The notes below the pieces were generated by a model, which saw nothing but the letters and a program-made list of their open reading frames with translations, was not told where the DNA came from and searched no databases. From positions 1,736,001 to 1,800,000 of the forward strand of contig JADPYG010000088.1 in the NCBI GenBank assembly GCA_017654735.1: 64,000 nucleotides of DNA, read 5' to 3'. Position numbers and translations under genes: made by a program. This document shows positions 59,796-64,000 of this stretch, piece by piece. Numbering within the stretch: position 1 is the stretch's first letter; every line of letters begins with the position of its first letter. The DNA comes from Vishniacozyma victoriae (taxonomy: Eukaryota > Basidiomycota > Tremellomycetes > Tremellales > Bulleribasidiaceae).

Positions 59796-59993
59796 TGTAT
59801 GGATAGGTATAGACTGAGTGAGGTATAGCCAGTATATCTTTAACTAAGTAGGGAAAGAAGTGGCAAGTATATAATATAATCCCCCCATTTAAAGCAACAC
59901 TGCTACAGGTCACTCCGGACCGACCGATGATGCTCTCTATCACCCTCCTTTCACATACACTATACCCATATACCCATCACAGCACTCTCAAAC

Positions 59994-62047
59994 ATGACGA
60001 GCGCTCGTATGTCCGACGCCGAGATGGCAAAAATCAGTGCCGTGAGTTCAAATAACGTAGGTAGGGCTGACAATCAGGCAGCAGCAGTCAAGCAATATGG
60101 TATCGACCCAAGGATGGGTAAGTGACGTGAGTTGGACTATAGCTGACAGTAAGACTACCGAACAGTCTCTGCAGTTAATGGGTAAGCTGATATTCTCTGC
60201 CAGAAGCTGACTGTAGTCCCCTTGTCATCCTCGACAATGTTTCTGTAAGTCGCGCATTTCCTTCATATGACTGAACTAACGACTAGTTCCCATCATACAA
60301 TGAAATCGTACAGCTCACTCTACCCGACGGTACCGTCCGAGGAGGTCAAGTTCTCGAAGTCAGCGGAAAGAAGGCTGTCGTACAAGTACGTTGATCGAAC
60401 TGGGACAATGCTGATGATAGGTGTTTGAAGGTACAACCGGTGTCGACACGTTGGCTACTCGAATCGCCTTCTCCGGGTCTGCCATGAAGTTGGCTGTCTC
60501 AGAGGATATGTTGGGTCGAGTCTTCAACGGTAGTGGTGTGCCTATCGATAAGGGACCCAAGGTCTGGGCCGAGGATTACCTTGATATCAACGGTACGTTC
60601 ACGTTACCGCTCGTTCGGACCTATGCTCATGCCAGGTTCTCCCATCAACCCCTACTCTCGAATCTACCCCGAAGAGATGATTCAAACTGGTATCTCTACC
60701 ATTGATACCATGGTACGTAGACCATCATGCTAGAGGTCTCATCGCTGATCGCCAGAATTCCATCGCTCGAGGTCAAAAGATCCCCATCTTCAGTGCTGCC
60801 GGTCTACCACACAACGACATTGCTGCCCAGATTTGTCGACAGGCCGGTTTGGTCAGCCGACCAGGAGCCACCAAGAGTGTCCACGATGGACACGAGGACA
60901 ATTTCTCCATCGTCTTTGCTGCTATGGGTGTTAACATGGAAACTGCCAGATTCTTCAAGCAGGACTTTGAGGAGAGTGGAGCTATTTCCAACAGTACTCT
61001 TTTCGTCAATTTGGCCTCTGACCCTACGTACGTCTCTCTCCAGTCGAGCAGGCAATATAACTGATGGTCAGGATTGAGCGAATCATTACACCTCGTCTGG
61101 CTCTAACCACTGCCGAGTACTTCGCTTATCAATTGGAGAAGCACGTCTTGGTCGTCATGACTGATATGTCCTCGTAAGTCCTCTATCACTTCCTTCGTAA
61201 ATGCTAAGATCAGCTACGCCGATGCTTTGCGAGAAGTTTCCGCTGCTCGAGAAGAAGTTCCCGGTCGACGAGGTTACCCCGGTTACCTCTACACTGATTT
61301 GGCTACTCTTTACGAGCGAGCCGGTCGAGTCGAGGGCCGAAACGGTTCCATCACACAGATTCCTATTCTCACCATGCCTAACGATGGTAAGCTGCGTAGT
61401 TCACCGCAGGGCACCGAGCTGATTATCAGATATCACCCACCCTATCCCTGATTTGACTGGTTATATCACAGAGGGCCAGATCTTCGTCGATCGTCAACTC
61501 GACAACAAGCAGATCTACCCCCCTATCAACGTCTTGCCCTCGCTTTCCCGACTCATGAAGTCTGCTATCGGAGAGAAGCTTACCCGAAAGGATCACGGAG
61601 ATGTCTCCAATCAATTGGTGAGCTGGACTCCATGCTAGTACGGCGACAAAGCTGATCAGTAGTACGCCAAGTACGCTGTTGGTAAAGATGCTGCATCGAT
61701 GAAGGCTGTCGTCGGAGAGGAAGCTCTATCAGCAGATGACAAGTTGGCTCTAGAGTTCTTGGACAGGTTCGAGAAAGAGTTCGTCGGTCAAGGAGCATAC
61801 GAAGCCCGAACAATCTTTGAGTCTCTTGATATCGCTTGGGAGTTGCTCCGAATCTTCCCCAAGGAGTCCCTCAACCGAATCAGTCCAAAGGTAAGCTTCC
61901 TCCCAACGCTCATGCGGGCTACAAGCTAATATATAGATTCTCGCTGAATTCTACCCCCGAAAATCCAAGACTGAGCAACAGCCCAAGGAGGATAAGAAGG
62001 AGGACAAGAAGGAGGACAAGAAGGAGGAGAACTTGATAGATGCCTAA
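59994..62047 (+). CDS. VMA2: V-type proton ATPase subunit B
   Basis: Non-catalytic nucleotide-binding subunit of the V1 sector that acidifies vacuoles and endosomes. It begins [16 protein letters not shown] and has [57 protein letters not shown] and [20 protein letters not shown] (the degenerate P-loop of B subunits). [20 protein letters not shown] and [20 protein letters not shown] follow. The C-terminus is a Lys/Glu/Asp repeat ending KEENLIDA. The N-terminal third is broken into small exons with short introns, including exons of only a few tens of bases near 60040-60300. About 515 residues, normal size. It is convergent with MCMBP (63 bp). Confidence 0.97.
61988..62029 (+). repeat. 12-bp coding repeat in VMA2 tail
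   Basis: Three and a half tandem units of GAGGACAAGAAG (the first unit GAGGATAAGAAG) encode [14 protein letters not shown]. Likely variable in copy number. Confidence 0.85.
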
Positions 62048-62110
62048 TTGTACATGTCTCGATGACGCGATGGACTGATTTATGCCACCTTCTCTGCATT
62101 ATGGTACTTA

Positions 62111-63768
62111 TCACGTTGATGGCTGTAGTCTGCTTTCTAATCTCTGATCTAGGTCTAAGACTCTCTTCCATATGTCCATATCTAATTTAGCATCTGCCGT
62201 TGAAATTGCCATCAATCTGATTGTCAGCTTTGGACCCACATTGTCAGCTGAGATACAAACCTCGCAAGACGCATTCTCCGCTTGAGACCCTCTTCAGCTG
62301 TGTTACCGTCTTTACGACGGGACACGAAATCGTCCTGGATCGCTTGGGCTACTTCATCTGGGATAGTGAATTTAGCTGCGTGAGAAGCAGACGATCGTGT
62401 GGCTAAGTACTGCCTAAACGACTCGAGATCTGGTGATATCGAGGTCGAGGTGGGCGGGTCAGAGGCAATGGGTAGATTGATATCGACCTTGCTGTTAGCT
62501 TATATCCCACATCTTGGTCAAAGGAATTTACGGGTACCAGACTTTTCCCCTCGCTCAGGACAATCACTCTGATATTACACTCCATCTTCAATCCATCCAT
62601 GTATGGATACTCGTATCTCACCGTCTGATCTTTGGTAGTCTCCACCAAAGCTCTCAGGTTCTTAACTGCCTTCTCTTGAAGTTGACCACCTTGACCCATC
62701 TCGTCTTCACCCACTAGTAAGACTGTACCCGGTGCTAATTGTAGTAAACCAGATTCCAATGATGCGTCCGTAGATTTTGGCGAGAATGAGGCCGAGTGGA
62801 GGAGAGGTAGGGAGAGGGGTTGATAGACCAGACGTGGAGTTACGGAGGCGAGGACATGGGTAAGATTGGAGGTGATCTCGGAGTTCTTGCGAAGGAGATT
62901 TAGGGAGAGTGTACCGAGGGGAGGAAGGGATGTTGGGCGGACTGAAGGTGTGGAGACAAGGGATAGGAAAAGGAGTTCTCCAGCTAAGCGGTCGGGAGGG
63001 CTGAATGCTGTTGAGAGGTAATCGATGATATCGGATGTCATGTCGTTTCCGGTTGGCGCTATAGCGGATGGAACGTCTTTGACGATCTTGAGTACGTGAA
63101 TGGCTGGAACTAGGGTCTCTGAGTCCTCCTCGCTTGATTGAATTGCAGAGGGTAGAGGCGCTGAGGACAAGACTCCAATGAATGTATGAACCGTTGCTGG
63201 TTTAAAAGTGATACCCTCGTCGTATATCTACTGGTGAGCTTCTGTGACTCTGGGGACCTTTCGGCTCACCTTGACCAGAGCCCCGAGGTATTTGCCGTCG
63301 TTTCCTGGTAATGGGTACTTGGAGTGAAGTTCCTTCGGCAGATTTCGAAGAGCCTGAGATCCATTCTGATCCTTAGGCGCTTTGCTTAGCCATGCCTGTT
63401 CCCCGGGCACCCTATCATCAGCCAAAACCAGCTTCATCACTCACTCGACAGCCCAGCCGATCCATCTCTCCTTCAGCTTACTTAGATCCATCTCCCCACT
63501 TGTGGAGCCCTCACTGGTGGGCATATAGACCTCCATTGGATATCCAGTGTCTTGTAACATACATCGGAAGGAGACGATCGATAATGGCTCGGAGCTTTCA
63601 TGGTACGCTGGAATCTGCACATTAGCTCAGTCATTTAGATGCACGTACGGATTCCAAGTCCTTCAAGCTTGCCTCTGCTTCGACAGTTAGGCTTTCGAGG
63701 CTTTTGCCATTATTTCGAGAGTCTTCATGCTCTGCTATAGCTGTCTTGAGTATACTTTGAGTATCCAT
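62111..63768 (-). CDS. MCM-binding protein (MCMBP/Mcb1)
   Basis: Binds MCM2-7 subunits and supports replicative helicase assembly and unloading. It starts MDTQSILKTAIAEHEDSRNN. The N-terminal region has YRSMLQD-type sequence (VSFRCMLQDTGYPMEVYMPT) and REWIGWAVE. The middle has NLPKELHSKYPLPGNDGKYL, FIGVLSSAPLP and AIHVLKIVKD. The AAA-like part has RLAGELLFLSLVSTPSVRPT, PPLGTLSLNLLRKNSEITSN, LQLAPGTVLLVGEDEMGQGG and LKMECNIRVIVLSEGKSLVP. The C-terminal block is FTIPDEVAQAIQDDFVSRRK, then WKRVLDLDQRLESRLQPST. An in-frame ATG upstream (63906) would add 46 residues and overlap the divergent promoter. About five introns. An ACGCGT lies 54-59 bp upstream. Confidence 0.85.
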
Positions 63769-63821
63769 TGTGAATATATGGTAGTAGAGTACTCGTAATA
63801 GACTCTTGGACATTACATTTG

Positions 63822-63827
63822 ACGCGT
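63822..63827. promoter_or_regulatory. MCB-type ACGCGT site upstream of MCMBP
   Basis: Palindromic ACGCGT 54-59 bp before the MCMBP ATG, almost the same distance as the site at DNA ligase I. It is also 144 bp before the next plus-strand gene. Confidence 0.5.
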
Positions 63828-63970
63828 CCTTTAGAAAGTGGAGGTAAGAATGGTTCCGCTGATTACGTAAACAATCATACGCTCCAGCCTCCAGCGTCAC
63901 TACCAACAGCTACACCAGACACTCACTCATATTCCAGGTCAACCTACACACCTCCTGGCTCTTACACAAG

Positions 63971-64000
63971 ATGGTACGTGATCGCTCAGACGGGTCAATG
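63971..64000 (+). CDS. First exon of a further gene (cut by window end)
   Basis: A pyrimidine-rich leader (about 63890-63970) ends CACAAGATG, followed directly by GTACGTGA, a strong donor. An intron placed right after the ATG or a few bases later is common in ribosomal protein genes here (compare RPS23). The product cannot be told from three coding bases. Confidence 0.4.
   Translation, partial: MVRDRSDGSM

Noticed and set aside
61926..62171. Minus-strand frame with Ser/Pro repeats opposite the VMA2 tail
   Set aside because: It is the reverse complement of the VMA2 Lys/Glu/Asp coding repeat.

Overview
This is a gene-dense chromosomal segment of a fungus, most likely a tremellomycete basidiomycete related to Cryptococcus or Kwoniella. 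The evidence is as follows. Genes carry many very short introns, mostly 33-54 bp, with GT(A/G)AGT or GTACGT donors and a CTGAC/CTGAT/CTAAC branch point just before the acceptor. There is a full-length alpha-1,3-glucan synthase. The products are otherwise typically eukaryotic housekeeping proteins. There are no transposons, CRISPR arrays, rRNA genes or convincing tRNA genes. About 27 genes are recognisable. They are tightly packed in head-to-head and tail-to-tail pairs with gaps usually of 50-400 bp.

Layout. 1-9.7 kb: 3' end of NAD-malic enzyme, a PIG-X/Pbn1-type GPI mannosyltransferase subunit, and the giant AGS1 gene, head-to-head with PIG-X. 10-21 kb: Mediator subunit Med13, gamma-glutamyltransferase, ribosomal protein uS12 (RPS23), 3-hydroxyacyl-CoA dehydrogenase, and a coiled-coil protein with an HMMR-like C-terminal motif. 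21-31 kb: Pwp2 (SSU processome), an MFS transporter, Mog1, a dynactin p24-like subunit, GPATCH11, and a small unknown gene in a region with competing gene models. 31-42 kb: DENND6-type Rab regulator, a second G-patch protein, an SPX-EXS (SYG1/XPR1) phosphate exporter, DNA ligase I. 42-53 kb: a nucleoporin-like protein with three RanBP2 zinc fingers, bifunctional thiamine enzyme THI6, a PhyH dioxygenase, an SDR, and an RCC2-like protein fused to a PHD finger. 53-64 kb: a TRP-like/flavin-carrier membrane protein, splicing factor SF3B1, V-ATPase subunit B, MCM-binding protein, and the first bases of one more gene.

Functional themes. Cell-surface synthesis is represented by AGS1 and PIG-X, which share one promoter region. 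Splicing and ribosome biogenesis are represented by SF3B1, two G-patch proteins and Pwp2, with RPS23 for the ribosome itself. DNA replication is represented by DNA ligase I and MCM-binding protein. Both replication genes have an ACGCGT (MCB-type) hexamer about 55-60 bp upstream of the start codon, which suggests G1/S control. Exon joins were made by eye, so protein lengths are approximate unless the arithmetic was checked.

No wholly new system stands out. The most interesting points are the RCC2-PHD fusion followed by an in-frame Cys/His-rich open frame, the MCB sites, the consistent skipping of AGs close to the branch point, and the unassigned 30-31 kb interval.
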